From: Planctomycetota bacterium
Lineage (GTDB): Bacteria; Planctomycetota; J058
Direction: 5' to 3'
DNA: 64,000 bases
Assembly (NCBI GenBank): GCA_003695705.1
Contig: RFHU01000377.1
Location: forward strand, 1 to 64,000
Shown here: positions 1 through 9,594 of the stretch, piece after piece
How the letters are laid out: the number at the start of each line of letters is the position of its first letter
How positions within the stretch are numbered: position 1 is the stretch's first letter
The notes under the pieces: model-generated
What the model saw: only the letters and a program-made list of their open reading frames with translations
Databases searched by the model: none
Told to the model about the DNA's origin: nothing
Position numbers and translations under genes: made by a program

Positions 1-1134
1 CCCCAAACCAAAGACCCCGATCCCGCCCAGGCGGAGGAAGCCGCCACCGCCCAGTCCCGCTCCCAGGCCGAAGGCCCCGAATCCGCCGCGCGTCCGGAAA
101 CGACTCCAGCAGGCCCGCCCTCCTCGCCGGGGACCCGCGTCCTGGGCCTCCTCTACGTGCTCCTCGGCGGAGGCCTCCTGGCCTTCCTCTCCTGGCGCGC
201 TTTCGCGCAGGACTTCGGCACCGAAAACCCGCGCGTCCTCTGGACCATCCGCGTGGCCTCCGTCGCACTGCCCGCCTACCCCCTCCTCCTCGGCCTCTGG
301 GCCCTCATCCGGGGGCGCCGCCCGCCCGACGCCGTCAACCCCTTCCTGCTGCCCTTCGAAGGCTGGTGGTTCGACGCCCTCGGCGTACTCGCCTGGCGCG
401 AGCTCAAGCGCTACTTCTTCCATCCCGTCGCCTACGTGGTGTTGGGCGTCTTCCTCTCGATCAACGGCGTCGTCATCCGCGCAGTGCTCGACTCCTACGC
501 CGGCTTCGACCAGTTCCGCGAGCTCTCCCTCCCCGCCTCCTACTGGATCACCGTCCACACCCTCCTCTGGCTCTCCCTCGCGGTGCTCCTCCCCGCAATC
601 ACCATGCGCCTCCTCGCGGAGGAGGACCGCGCAGGAACCCTGGAGATGCTGCTCACCGCCCCCGTGACCGAGGTGCAGGTCGTGCTCTCCAAGTTCCTCG
701 CGGCCTTCGCCTACACCCTGTTCATGGTCGTCATGACCGCGGCCTACCAGTTCATCGTGAAGGCCTACTCGGAGGAGTGGGACTGGGGACCCGTCCTCGG
801 TGGGTACCTAGGCCTCGCCCTGGCTTGCGGCCTCTTCGTGGCCGTCGGCCTGTTCTTCTCCTCGATCACCCGCAGCCAGATCCTGGCCTACGTCTACCCC
901 GCGGTCGTCCTCCTGTTCGTGGTGGTCTTCGTCCCCTGGTGGGCCGACCAGACCGCCGTGAGCGATGTGGCCGAGCGGGCCCGAGCCTTCGTCCGCTACA
1001 TCAACGTCCTCCACCATCAGCGCGAGATGGCGAAAGGCATCCTCAGCTTCAGCACGCTCACCTTCTACGTGACCTCGACCGCCTACTTCCTCTTCCTCGC
1101 CGTGCGCGGACTGGAGGCCCACAAGTGGCGCTGA
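1..1134 (+). CDS. ABC-2 type transporter permease, GldF-like (5' end outside or at window edge)
   Basis: Frame is open from base 1 (hydrophilic P/A/E-rich leader) through the listed ORF from 157; multiple TM helices; motif LLAEEDRAGTLEMLLTAPV typical of GldF/ABC-2 permeases. Confidence 0.8.
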   Translation, partial: PQTKDPDPAQAEEAATAQSRSQAEGPESAARPETTPAGPPSSPGTRVLGLLYVLLGGGLLAFLSWRAFAQDFGTENPRVLWTIRVASVALPAYPLLLGLWALIRGRRPPDAVNPFLLPFEGWWFDALGVLAWRELKRYFFHPVAYVVLGVFLSINGVVIRAVLDSYAGFDQFRELSLPASYWITVHTLLWLSLAVLLPAITMRLLAEEDRAGTLEMLLTAPVTEVQVVLSKFLAAFAYTLFMVVMTAAYQFIVKAYSEEWDWGPVLGGYLGLALACGLFVAVGLFFSSITRSQILAYVYPAVVLLFVVVFVPWWADQTAVSDVAERARAFVRYINVLHHQREMAKGILSFSTLTFYVTSTAYFLFLAVRGLEAHKWR

Positions 1135-2951
1135 ATCCAGCGCGACAGCAGGCCTCCGAAGGCGCTCACGCTCCCCACGGCGAGGGCTGGCTCCTCCCCC
1201 TGGGCATGGCCTCCCTCCTCCTGGGGCTCCTGTTCCTCTTCTTCTGGATCCTGCTCGGCCTGGGACTGGACGGCGACGCCCCCGACGCGGAGGCCGCGAC
1301 GGTCATCGCGCGCCGGTGGGTCCTCCTCTCCATCGGCTGCTTCCTCGGTCTGCAAGGTCTCGTTCTCGTCGGCGTCCGCCTGCGCCGTAGCGAAGCCCTC
1401 GGAGCAGGCGCTTCGCGCTTGGCCCTCGCTGCCAACGCCGTCGTGATGGTCGCCCTCGCTACGGTCCTCCTCGGCCTCGGCAACTACGTCTTCTCCCGGC
1501 ACGAACTGTGGCGCGCGGACCTGACGAGCCAGAAGCTCTACACACTTTCCGAAGAGTCCCGGCGCCTGGTCGCCGCGCTCGAAGGACAGGTCAAGCTCGT
1601 GGCGCTGCTCCCGCCCGGCAACCGCGAAGCCGACGCCGTCGAGCGACTCCTTCGCCAATACCGCGACGCCTCTCCGCGCGTGCTCCTCGAGTCCTACAAC
1701 CCACGTACTTTGGACTCCCGCGAGCTCAAGCTCCGGCTCGAAGCTCTCGAACTCGACCCGGACGCCAGCGAAGGAGAACTGCTCGGGGTCGTCGTCCAGT
1801 CGGGCCGCGCGGACCCGTCCGGCGAGTGGAGGCGGGAACGCTCCAAACACATCGCCTTGCACGACTTCTGGAAACGCGACGCCACCGATCCCAGCCGGCG
1901 GGTCTTCCTCGGCGAGCGCTTGCTCAGCTCGGCCATCCGCGAGGTCACGGAGGGCGAGCCGACGCGAGCCTACTTCCTGACCGGCCACGGCGAGAAGGAC
2001 ATCGAGGACTTCGAACCGCGCACGGGGCTCTCCCGCCTGGTCCAGGCGCTCCGCCAGCGCAACGTAGACGTCGAAGAACTCGACCTGCTCACGCGGGAAG
2101 GCGTGACGGTTCCAGAGGACTGCGACCTGCTGGTGGTCGCGGGCCCCAGGAAGGCGCTGACCGAGCCCGAAGTGGCGGCCGTGACCCGCTACCTCGACGG
2201 AGGCGGTCGTGCCTTGTTCCTCCTCGAGGCCTGGTACCGCAGCGCCGAGGACGGCGGAGGAACACGCTTCGACGCGAGCGGGCTCGAGGAGGTCCTCGCC
2301 CAGCGCTACGGGATCGAGCCCCTCGACGAGGCCGTCCTCCTCCTCTTCGCGGACCCGCGCACCCAGCGGCAGGCCGCGACCCCCCAGCTTTGGTGCGAGA
2401 GCCTCGACAAGACCCACCCCATCACCCAACCCCTCGCACTCCGCGGGGCGCGGATCGCCTTCTACTCGGCCCGGCCCATCCAACACCGCCCGACCCTGCA
2501 GGTCGACGCTCGCTCCTTGGTCACGACCGCGAGCTGGGGACAGCGCTGCTTCTCCACACCGGACCCCGCTCGACGCATGCAAACCGCGGAGCTCATCCGC
2601 TACGGCCCCTTCTCCATTGGCGTCGCCGCCGAGTACGCGCCCAAGCCCGACGCAGGCGAAGCCACCCCGCGCAAGCGCAGCCGAGTCGCGGTCTTCGGCG
2701 ACGTGGAGTGGGTGACCAACCAATTCCTCCAAGAAGGCGCCTACTCCAACCAAGAGCTCTTCCTCAACACCTTCCACTGGCTCCTCGAGGAGGAGCGGCT
2801 GATGGTGGGCGAGAGTCATCGGCCCACCTCGTATCGGTTGAGCATGACGTCCGGAGCGTTGGAGCGAATCCAGGCCCTGGCCTGCCCCGGCCTGCCGGCG
2901 GTGGCCCTGGCCCTGGGCCTCTTCGCCTGGATCCTGCGCCGGAGGAGCTGA
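1125..2951 (+). CDS. GldG-like ABC-type uncharacterised transport protein
   Basis: GTG at 1125 overlaps the permease stop; N-terminal TM helices, then DLTSQKLYTLSEESRRLVAAL and YFLTGHGEKDIED motifs of the GldG/ABC_transp_aux family; C-terminal TM helix. Confidence 0.8.
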   Translation: MALNPARQQASEGAHAPHGEGWLLPLGMASLLLGLLFLFFWILLGLGLDGDAPDAEAATVIARRWVLLSIGCFLGLQGLVLVGVRLRRSEALGAGASRLALAANAVVMVALATVLLGLGNYVFSRHELWRADLTSQKLYTLSEESRRLVAALEGQVKLVALLPPGNREADAVERLLRQYRDASPRVLLESYNPRTLDSRELKLRLEALELDPDASEGELLGVVVQSGRADPSGEWRRERSKHIALHDFWKRDATDPSRRVFLGERLLSSAIREVTEGEPTRAYFLTGHGEKDIEDFEPRTGLSRLVQALRQRNVDVEELDLLTREGVTVPEDCDLLVVAGPRKALTEPEVAAVTRYLDGGGRALFLLEAWYRSAEDGGGTRFDASGLEEVLAQRYGIEPLDEAVLLLFADPRTQRQAATPQLWCESLDKTHPITQPLALRGARIAFYSARPIQHRPTLQVDARSLVTTASWGQRCFSTPDPARRMQTAELIRYGPFSIGVAAEYAPKPDAGEATPRKRSRVAVFGDVEWVTNQFLQEGAYSNQELFLNTFHWLLEEERLMVGESHRPTSYRLSMTSGALERIQALACPGLPAVALALGLFAWILRRRS

Positions 2952-2957
2952 GCGGTC

Positions 2958-5339
2958 GTGAGCGGAGCAACTCCCCCGTCCCCTGCCCTGGAGCGCCCCC
3001 CCGTCCCCGAGCGGAGGCCGTGGCGCATCAACCTGGTGCTCCTCGTCCTCTGCACCGCCCTGGGGGTGTGGCTCCTGCTCGGCGAGCCCGCCACCCAGAC
3101 TTCGCATGAGGTGGGAACCCGGAGCGCCTACGTGTTCCCCTTCTTCAAGGCCCAGGAGATCGTCCGCATCGAGTTGTTGCGCGGCAGCGAACGCGTCGTT
3201 CTCCGGCGACCGACCCGCGGCTTCGACACCCAGCGCTCCAACATGCCCACCGCTGGCTGGAAACTGCTCGAGCCCCTCGAGGACCGCGCCGACGACGCAG
3301 AGGTCAATCGGCTCCTCAACGGCATTCAGTACCTGCGCATAGGGAGCCGCATTTCCCCCGCCGAGCGGGCAGAGTATCGCTTCGGGCAACCGCTGGGGAA
3401 GCTCGTCTTCTATCGCGACGGCAAAGCTCCCTTCGCCCTCACGGTCGGCGCCCCGCGCCCCGGCGCCGTCGTCCCCGTACGCGACGAGCGAGACGGAAGC
3501 ATCTACCAGGTCAAGGACGCCCTCCGCGAGCACCTCGAGCGCCCCTTGTGGATGCTTCGCGACAAGCAGCTCACGAGCATTCGCCGGGAGGACATCGCCA
3601 GCGTCTCCCTCGAAATCCGCGGCGGCGTTGGCCCCGGAGACCCCGTCCGCGAGCTGCGCTTGGTCTTGCAGGAGGGGCGCTGGCGCGTCGGCGGTCCGCG
3701 CGGGGAACACGCCGCCCGCAGCGTCGTCGACGAGGTCCTCGCCGCCGTCGGCTACGTAAAGGCCGTAGGCATCGCCAAGGACGATCCTTCGCCCGCCGAG
3801 CTGCGCGAATTCGGCCTCAACCCGCCGCTCCTGCGCATCGCCTTCTCCACCGCCGGCGAGGCACAGCAGGCGATCCTCGACGTGGGACGGCAAGTGGCGG
3901 GGAAGCCCCAGCGTCGCTACCTGCGCGTGCCCCGGCGCCCCCTCACCGTCTACGAGGGAGAAGGAGCGAAGTTCCTCCCCCTCCTGCAACGTCCTCCCGA
4001 AGACTACCTCGACCCCGCGCTGGTCCCCCTCGAAGGCGGCGAGAGCACCATCTCCGAACTGCGCGCCACCTTCGACGACGGCGCGGAGTTGCATCTCCGC
4101 CGCGAAGACAAGGACTGGCAGTTCGTCGCCGCAGGCCCACCTCAGCCGGCCCGCACGCGCGAAGTCGACGCCCTCCTCGAACAACTCCTCAGCCTGACCG
4201 TCCTCGAGCGCCACGGCAAGGAGGCCCGCCCCGAGTGGAGCCTCGACGACCCCGAGCTGCGCGTCCAATTGCGGCAGGGCAAGGCATGGATCCGCCTCGA
4301 CGTCGGGGCCGCTTCGGACGAGACGCCGGGGGCGCACTACGTCCGCCTGCGCGACGGCGACGCGCACTTCATCTACTTGGCCGACCTCCGGGACGTCCCC
4401 CTACGCCTGCGCGACGGGCCACTCGAACTGCGGCATCGACGCGTCCTGGGCATCTCGCATCACGACATCTACGGCCTGCGCCTCCTCGACGAGGCGGGGA
4501 AGACCACCTTCTCGGCCGAGCGCAAGGACCCCAGCGAGGGCAAGGACCCCAACCCCCTCCCCAAGTGGACCGTTGCCGGGGAGTCCGGAGGGACCGACCA
4601 CCAGCGAGTCGTCACCTTCCTCAAACGCTTCGAAGACCTCCGCGTCGAGCGCTGGGTCGCCCTCGATACCCCCGCTGCGCGCCGCGAATACGGCCTAGCC
4701 CCCAGCCCGCGGCGCCTGGTCTTCGAGGTTCGGACCATCGACGCTTCCGGAGAACTCGTCGATGAGGAGCGTGTGCTCCTCCTCGGCCAACGCGTGGGAG
4801 AACGCGTGCACGTCCTCTACGAAGCCGGCCAGCCGGCCATCGGGCTCGTCGATGCGAGCTTCCTCGACCGCATCGGCTTGGGCTTCGGCGCGAAGACCGA
4901 ACTCTTCTCCTTCCGCTGGTACGAAGTCGTCGAACTCGAGGTCTACGCAGGAGACGAACTGCGGGCGCGCTTCCGCAAGACCGACAAGAACTGGCTTCGA
5001 GACGGACGGACGGTGCTCTCGGACCCCGCCGACTTCGAGGACCGGTGCCTGAAGCCCTTCGACGAAGGGGTGGGCGTTGGCCGCACCGAGACGGCGAGCG
5101 CGGAACGCCTGGCCGAGCGCGGCCTGCGGCCGCCCGCTTGGAAGCTGGTGTTCCGCGTGCGCACCGAGAGCGGCGACGGCGAGCCCCGTACGTGCGAACT
5201 GTGGGTCGGCAACTCCGCGGGGCTCGGCGACGCAAGCCGCTGGGCGACGGCGCCGGGCGAAGAGCGCCTGGGCGCGTGGTATGACGGTCCCCTACGCAGT
5301 CTGCAAGGCTACCTGCGCGAGCACCCGGGATCCGAATAG
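2958..5339 (+). CDS. DUF4340 domain-containing protein
   Basis: GTG start 7 bp after GldG-like stop; N-terminal TM and repeated DUF4340-like units (ERVVLRRPTRGFDT...WKLLEPLEDRADDAEVNRLLNGIQYLR). Typically follows gldFG. Confidence 0.75.
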   Translation: MSGATPPSPALERPPVPERRPWRINLVLLVLCTALGVWLLLGEPATQTSHEVGTRSAYVFPFFKAQEIVRIELLRGSERVVLRRPTRGFDTQRSNMPTAGWKLLEPLEDRADDAEVNRLLNGIQYLRIGSRISPAERAEYRFGQPLGKLVFYRDGKAPFALTVGAPRPGAVVPVRDERDGSIYQVKDALREHLERPLWMLRDKQLTSIRREDIASVSLEIRGGVGPGDPVRELRLVLQEGRWRVGGPRGEHAARSVVDEVLAAVGYVKAVGIAKDDPSPAELREFGLNPPLLRIAFSTAGEAQQAILDVGRQVAGKPQRRYLRVPRRPLTVYEGEGAKFLPLLQRPPEDYLDPALVPLEGGESTISELRATFDDGAELHLRREDKDWQFVAAGPPQPARTREVDALLEQLLSLTVLERHGKEARPEWSLDDPELRVQLRQGKAWIRLDVGAASDETPGAHYVRLRDGDAHFIYLADLRDVPLRLRDGPLELRHRRVLGISHHDIYGLRLLDEAGKTTFSAERKDPSEGKDPNPLPKWTVAGESGGTDHQRVVTFLKRFEDLRVERWVALDTPAARREYGLAPSPRRLVFEVRTIDASGELVDEERVLLLGQRVGERVHVLYEAGQPAIGLVDASFLDRIGLGFGAKTELFSFRWYEVVELEVYAGDELRARFRKTDKNWLRDGRTVLSDPADFEDRCLKPFDEGVGVGRTETASAERLAERGLRPPAWKLVFRVRTESGDGEPRTCELWVGNSAGLGDASRWATAPGEERLGAWYDGPLRSLQGYLREHPGSE

Positions 5340-5348
5340 GGAGGGCGC

Positions 5349-5936
5349 ATGACCCCCGAGGAAGTCGTCACACGGCACTTGCACGAGAGCATCGCCACCA
5401 AGCAGCGCCTCCTCCAAGAATGCCTGGGCGACATCCTCGCCGCGGGAAAGCTGATGGCCGACGCCATCGCCGACGGCCACAAGCTCCTCTTCTGCGGCAA
5501 CGGCGGGAGCGCCGCGGACAGCCAGCACTTCGCGACCGAGCTCGTGGTGCGCCTGAGCGCCGACTTCGAGCGGGACGCGCTTCCCGCCATCGCCCTGACC
5601 GTGGACACCTCCCTGCTGACCGCCTGCGCCAACGACTACGGCTACGCGCGGGTCTTCTCTCGCCAGGTCGAGGCCCTCGGGCAGGAGGGCGACTGCCTGG
5701 TCGGCATCTCGACCAGCGGCGGGAGCGAAAACGTGGTCCTTGCCCTCGAGGCCGCCCAACGGCGGGGTCTGCGCACCGTGGGCTGGGTCGGGCAACGCGG
5801 CGGCCGCGTCGCGGAACTCGCCGACGTGGCGATCCGCGTCCCCTCGCTGGTGACCTCGCACATTCAAGAGAGCCACTTGGCGATCGGGCACGTCCTCTGC
5901 GAACTGGTGGAGCGCCTGGCCTGCGGCCGGGTCTAA
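5349..5936 (+). CDS. gmhA: Phosphoheptose isomerase / SIS domain protein
   Basis: LLFCGNGGSAADSQHFATELVVR and GISTSGGSENV motifs of GmhA. Confidence 0.88.
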   Translation: MTPEEVVTRHLHESIATKQRLLQECLGDILAAGKLMADAIADGHKLLFCGNGGSAADSQHFATELVVRLSADFERDALPAIALTVDTSLLTACANDYGYARVFSRQVEALGQEGDCLVGISTSGGSENVVLALEAAQRRGLRTVGWVGQRGGRVAELADVAIRVPSLVTSHIQESHLAIGHVLCELVERLACGRV

Positions 5937-5997
5937 GTCTGCCCCGGGCCCCGAGGAGCACCGAGCACGGCCTTCCGGGGGCGGAGAGGAGCGGGGA

Positions 5998-6996
5998 GTG
6001 AGCGAACTCTTGCGGCAAGTCGCCGCCTTGGTGGAGATCCCCTCGCCCAGCGGGGGAGAAGTCGCCTACGCGGAGGCCGTCGCGGAGATCCTCGCGCGGC
6101 GCGGCTACGGCGTCGAGCGCCAGCCGGTGGAAGGCGAACGCTGCAACCTCATCGCCCGCCCGGCCGGAGCCGCCCAGCTCTGGTTCTCCACGCACCTCGA
6201 CGTGGTCCCGCCGCACCTTCCGCCCCGCGTCGAGGGCACGAGGCTCTACGGCCGCGGCGCGGCCGACACCAAGGGCCCTCTGGTCGCGATGTTCGAGGCC
6301 GCCGCACGACTGGCGGAGCGGGGAATACGGACCGGATTCCTCCTTGTCGTGGGCGAGGAAGTCGACCACTGCGGGGCCATCGTCGCGGCCCGCGAATTGC
6401 CGCCCGACGGGGCGCCCATCGTCCTCGGCGAGCCGACGTCGAACCGGGTCGCCGCCGCCCAGAAGGGAATGCTCAAGGTGCGAGTCGTCGCGGAGGGCGT
6501 GGCGGGGCACTCCGCGTTCCCCGACCGGGGCGTGTCCGCCATCGACCGCTTGCTCGTGTTCCTCGAGGCGGTCCGGAGGGAGCCCTGGCCGGACGACCCC
6601 GTCCTCGGACCGACGACCTGCAACGTCGGGCTGATCTCTGGCGGCGTGGCCGCCAACGTCTTCGCGCCCGAGGCCCACGCGACCCTGATGCTTCGCCTGG
6701 CGACCTCCGCGGAGGCCGCCCAGGCCCGCCTCGAGGCCCTCTGCCCCGAAGGGGTGAGTCTGACCCGCATCTCGGGCAACGACCCCGTCCGCCTGGAGGC
6801 GCCTGCGGGGTTCCCTACCTGCGTGGTCCCCTTCAACAGCGACGCCAGCTACCTGAGCGCCCTCGGGCCGATCGTCCTCTGCGGACCGGGCGCCATCGAG
6901 GTCGCGCATTCGGATCACGAGCACATCGACCTCGCGGACATCGAGGCCGGCATCGACACCTACGTGCGCCTCGGGGAGGCCCTCCTTCGTGACTGA
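5998..6996 (+). CDS. M20-family metallopeptidase / ArgE-DapE-like deacylase
   Basis: LVEIPSPSGGE, STHLDVVPPH, GRGAADTKGPLVAM, VVGEEVDHCG and HSDHEHI metal-site motifs. Confidence 0.8.
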   Translation: MSELLRQVAALVEIPSPSGGEVAYAEAVAEILARRGYGVERQPVEGERCNLIARPAGAAQLWFSTHLDVVPPHLPPRVEGTRLYGRGAADTKGPLVAMFEAAARLAERGIRTGFLLVVGEEVDHCGAIVAARELPPDGAPIVLGEPTSNRVAAAQKGMLKVRVVAEGVAGHSAFPDRGVSAIDRLLVFLEAVRREPWPDDPVLGPTTCNVGLISGGVAANVFAPEAHATLMLRLATSAEAAQARLEALCPEGVSLTRISGNDPVRLEAPAGFPTCVVPFNSDASYLSALGPIVLCGPGAIEVAHSDHEHIDLADIEAGIDTYVRLGEALLRD

Positions 6997-8382
6997 GCTC
7001 TACCGTGCCGACTGGATCCTCCTCTCCACGGGCTTCGTCCCGGACGGAGCGCTGTTGGTCGACGAGGCGGGTCGCGTCGTGGCCGCCGGTCCCGCGGAGG
7101 AGGTCGCCGCGCGCCCCGAAGCCGCTCGGGCGCGCGAACTCCGCCTGGAGGACGCGGCCCTCGTCCCCGGCACCGTTTCCGCGCACAGCCACTGCTTCCA
7201 GGTCTTCCTGCGCGGGTGGGCAGACCACCCGCGCAATTTCGCCGACTGGGTGCAACGCTACCTCTATCCCTTGGTCGAGCGCATGGACGACGACTCGCTG
7301 GAGGCGGCGGCCCTCCTCTGTTTCGCCTCCATGGCCCGCGCCGGCATCACCACCGTGGGCGAGTTCCCTACCTGCACAACGCGACGGGAGACCATTGCTC
7401 GCGCAAAGGCGAACTGTCCCGACTCGTGGTGCGCGCCGCTCGCCGCGTAGGCCTCCGCGTGGCCCTCCTCAGGACGATCTACGACGTGCGCGAGAAGCCC
7501 GGCCAGGCGCGCATGGCCCAACCCATCGACGAAGCCATCGCCGAGGTGCGAGCCCTCGCCGCGGAATACGCCCACGACCCCGCGGTCACGGTCCTCCCTG
7601 CTCCCCACTCGCTCCACGGAGCGAGCCGCGAGGCCATCGAGGCGGCGGCGACCCTCGCGCGGGAACTCGAGGTGCCATGGCACATCCACCTGGCCGAACA
7701 GGAAGGCGACGTCCCCTTCGCCCGCCAGCGCTACGGAACGACGCCGCTTCTCGCCCTCGAACGCTTTGGGGTGCTGGACGAGCGAACCGTACTGGTCCAC
7801 GGAATCTGGCTGAGCGAGGAAGAGCGCACGCTCCTCGGCGAGCGGCGGGGGGCGGTGGTCTCCAACCCGACCACGAACATGGCCCTCGGAGACGGCATCG
7901 CCGACCTCCCCGACTTGCTCCGAAAGGGCGTCACCGTCGGGTTGGGGACGGACATGAACGCCAAACCGAACATCTTCGACGAACTGCGCGCCGCTGAGGC
8001 CCTGCAGCGCGTGCGCCGCCTGCGAATGGGGATCCTCGCCGAACGAGAAAACCAGGCGCCGGACCCTGCGCGCCCCTTTGCCTTGGCGACCCAAGGAGGG
8101 GCCCGCTCCCTGGGGCTCGAGGTCGGATCGCTCGAGCCCGGGCGCTGGGCCGACTTCCTCGCCGTCGACCTGCGCGATCCTTCCCTGCTCCCCGCCTCCT
8201 TGCGCGGCGGGGACTCCCTCCTCGGGGTCCTCTCGAGCGGAATGGTCCCCGAGACCGCCTTGCGAGGGTCCTGGGTCGGCGGGCGGCGCATTCTCTGGGA
8301 GGGTGATCTCCACGGACTCCCCTGGGAGGAGCTCGCCGCGCGCGTGCGGGGCTGCCGCGCGTGGCGCGACGAGGAGGCATGA
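6989..8382 (+). pseudogene. HutF-like/ATZ-TRZ family amidohydrolase interrupted by a 1-nt frameshift near 7367
   Basis: 6989-7450 encodes the N-terminal half (HSHCFQVFLRGWAD...GITTVGEF); the protein continues in the next frame of ORF 7216-8382 (YLHNATGD...LPAPHSLHGASRE...WHIHLAEQEGD...GLGTDMNAKPN). Joining at 7366/7369 restores GEF-x-YLHN. Confidence 0.75.
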
Positions 8383-9473
8383 AGCTCACCGGTCGAACGC
8401 TTCTCGCCGACGGGAAGCTGCGCAGCGGAACCCTCACCCTGGCCGACGGCCGCGTCCGCGGATTCACGCCGGGCCCGGCCCGGCCATGCTTCGTGCTGCC
8501 CGGCTTCGTGGACCTGCACGTCCACGGCGGTGGCGGCGCCGACGTCATGGACGGCGCGGAGGGCGTCGCCGCGGTCGCCTCCTTCCATCTGCGGCACGGG
8601 ACCACCGCTCTTTGCCCAACCACCGTCACCCGTCCCCTCCGCGAACTCGAGGCCGCCGTGGCCGCCGTGGGGAGCGTGTCCGACGGACCGGAGCGGGCCC
8701 GCATCCTGGGAACGCACCTCGAAGGGCCGTTCCTTGCCCCAGCCCGGCTCGGCGCCCAGCCGCCCCATGCGCTCGCCCCGGATCCTCAGGCCCTCCGGAG
8801 GCTCCTCGCGGCAGGACCCGTGGCCGCCGTCACCCTCGCGCCCGAGCTGCCCGGTGCGCTCGAGCTCGTGCGCCTGCTCGTGGGTCGTGGCATCCGGGTC
8901 GGGCTCGGACACACCGACTGCGACGCGGCGGAAGCCGCCGCGGCCTTCGAGGAGGGCGCGGGGGGCGCAACCCATCTCTTCAACGCCATGCGCGGCCTCC
9001 ACCACCGGAAGCCCGGCCTGGCCGCGGCCGCCCTCGAGGCGCCCAAGACCGTGCACGAGATCATCCTCGACGGCGTCCACGTACACCCCAGCCTGTTCCG
9101 CATCGCGTACCGCGCAGCGCGCGGACGGCTGGCCTTGGTCAGCGACGCGGTCCGAGCCTGCGGGCTTCCCCCTGGCGAAAGCGAGTTGGGCGGCCAACGC
9201 ATCGTGGTCGCGGCGGATCGCGCAACCCTCGGCGACGGGACCCTCGCGGGCAGCATCTTGACCCTCGACCGCGCCCTGCGGAAGGCCGTGTCCGCGGGCC
9301 TCTCCGTCGAAGAGGCCAGCGACCTCCTCAGCCGGAACCCGGCGGACGCCCTGGGGCGGACGGACCTAGGTCGCATCGTACCCGGCGGACCGGCCGACGT
9401 GGTCGTGCTCGACGAGGACCTCCGCCTGCGCTCGGTCCTGCGCGGCGGCCAAGAGGTGGACCTCGGCGCTTGA
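8379..9473 (+). CDS. nagA: N-acetylglucosamine-6-phosphate deacetylase
   Basis: ATGA overlap with upstream gene; PGFVDLHVHGGGGADVMD, GTHLEGPFL, GLGHTDCDA, ATHLFNAMRGLHHRKPG, DGVHVHP, VSDAV motifs. Confidence 0.9.
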   Translation: MKLTGRTLLADGKLRSGTLTLADGRVRGFTPGPARPCFVLPGFVDLHVHGGGGADVMDGAEGVAAVASFHLRHGTTALCPTTVTRPLRELEAAVAAVGSVSDGPERARILGTHLEGPFLAPARLGAQPPHALAPDPQALRRLLAAGPVAAVTLAPELPGALELVRLLVGRGIRVGLGHTDCDAAEAAAAFEEGAGGATHLFNAMRGLHHRKPGLAAAALEAPKTVHEIILDGVHVHPSLFRIAYRAARGRLALVSDAVRACGLPPGESELGGQRIVVAADRATLGDGTLAGSILTLDRALRKAVSAGLSVEEASDLLSRNPADALGRTDLGRIVPGGPADVVVLDEDLRLRSVLRGGQEVDLGA

Positions 9474-9594
9474 CGCAACACGCCGCGCAACTCCGCCTTC
9501 GGGTAGGCAGAGCGGCTCCTTGGTCCGCGCGAGGATCCCGGTTGCACGTGAGGAGGCTCCACGGCTCGAGGCCGGAGCGAACTCCGTCCTGCAC

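Noticed and set aside
1083-4367. 1094-aa minus-strand ORF, and similar long antisense ORFs (e.g. 20437-23601 minus, 10459-14835 plus)
   Set aside because: Shadow ORFs antisense to clearly coding genes; expected in high-GC DNA, low-complexity composition, no recognisable motifs.
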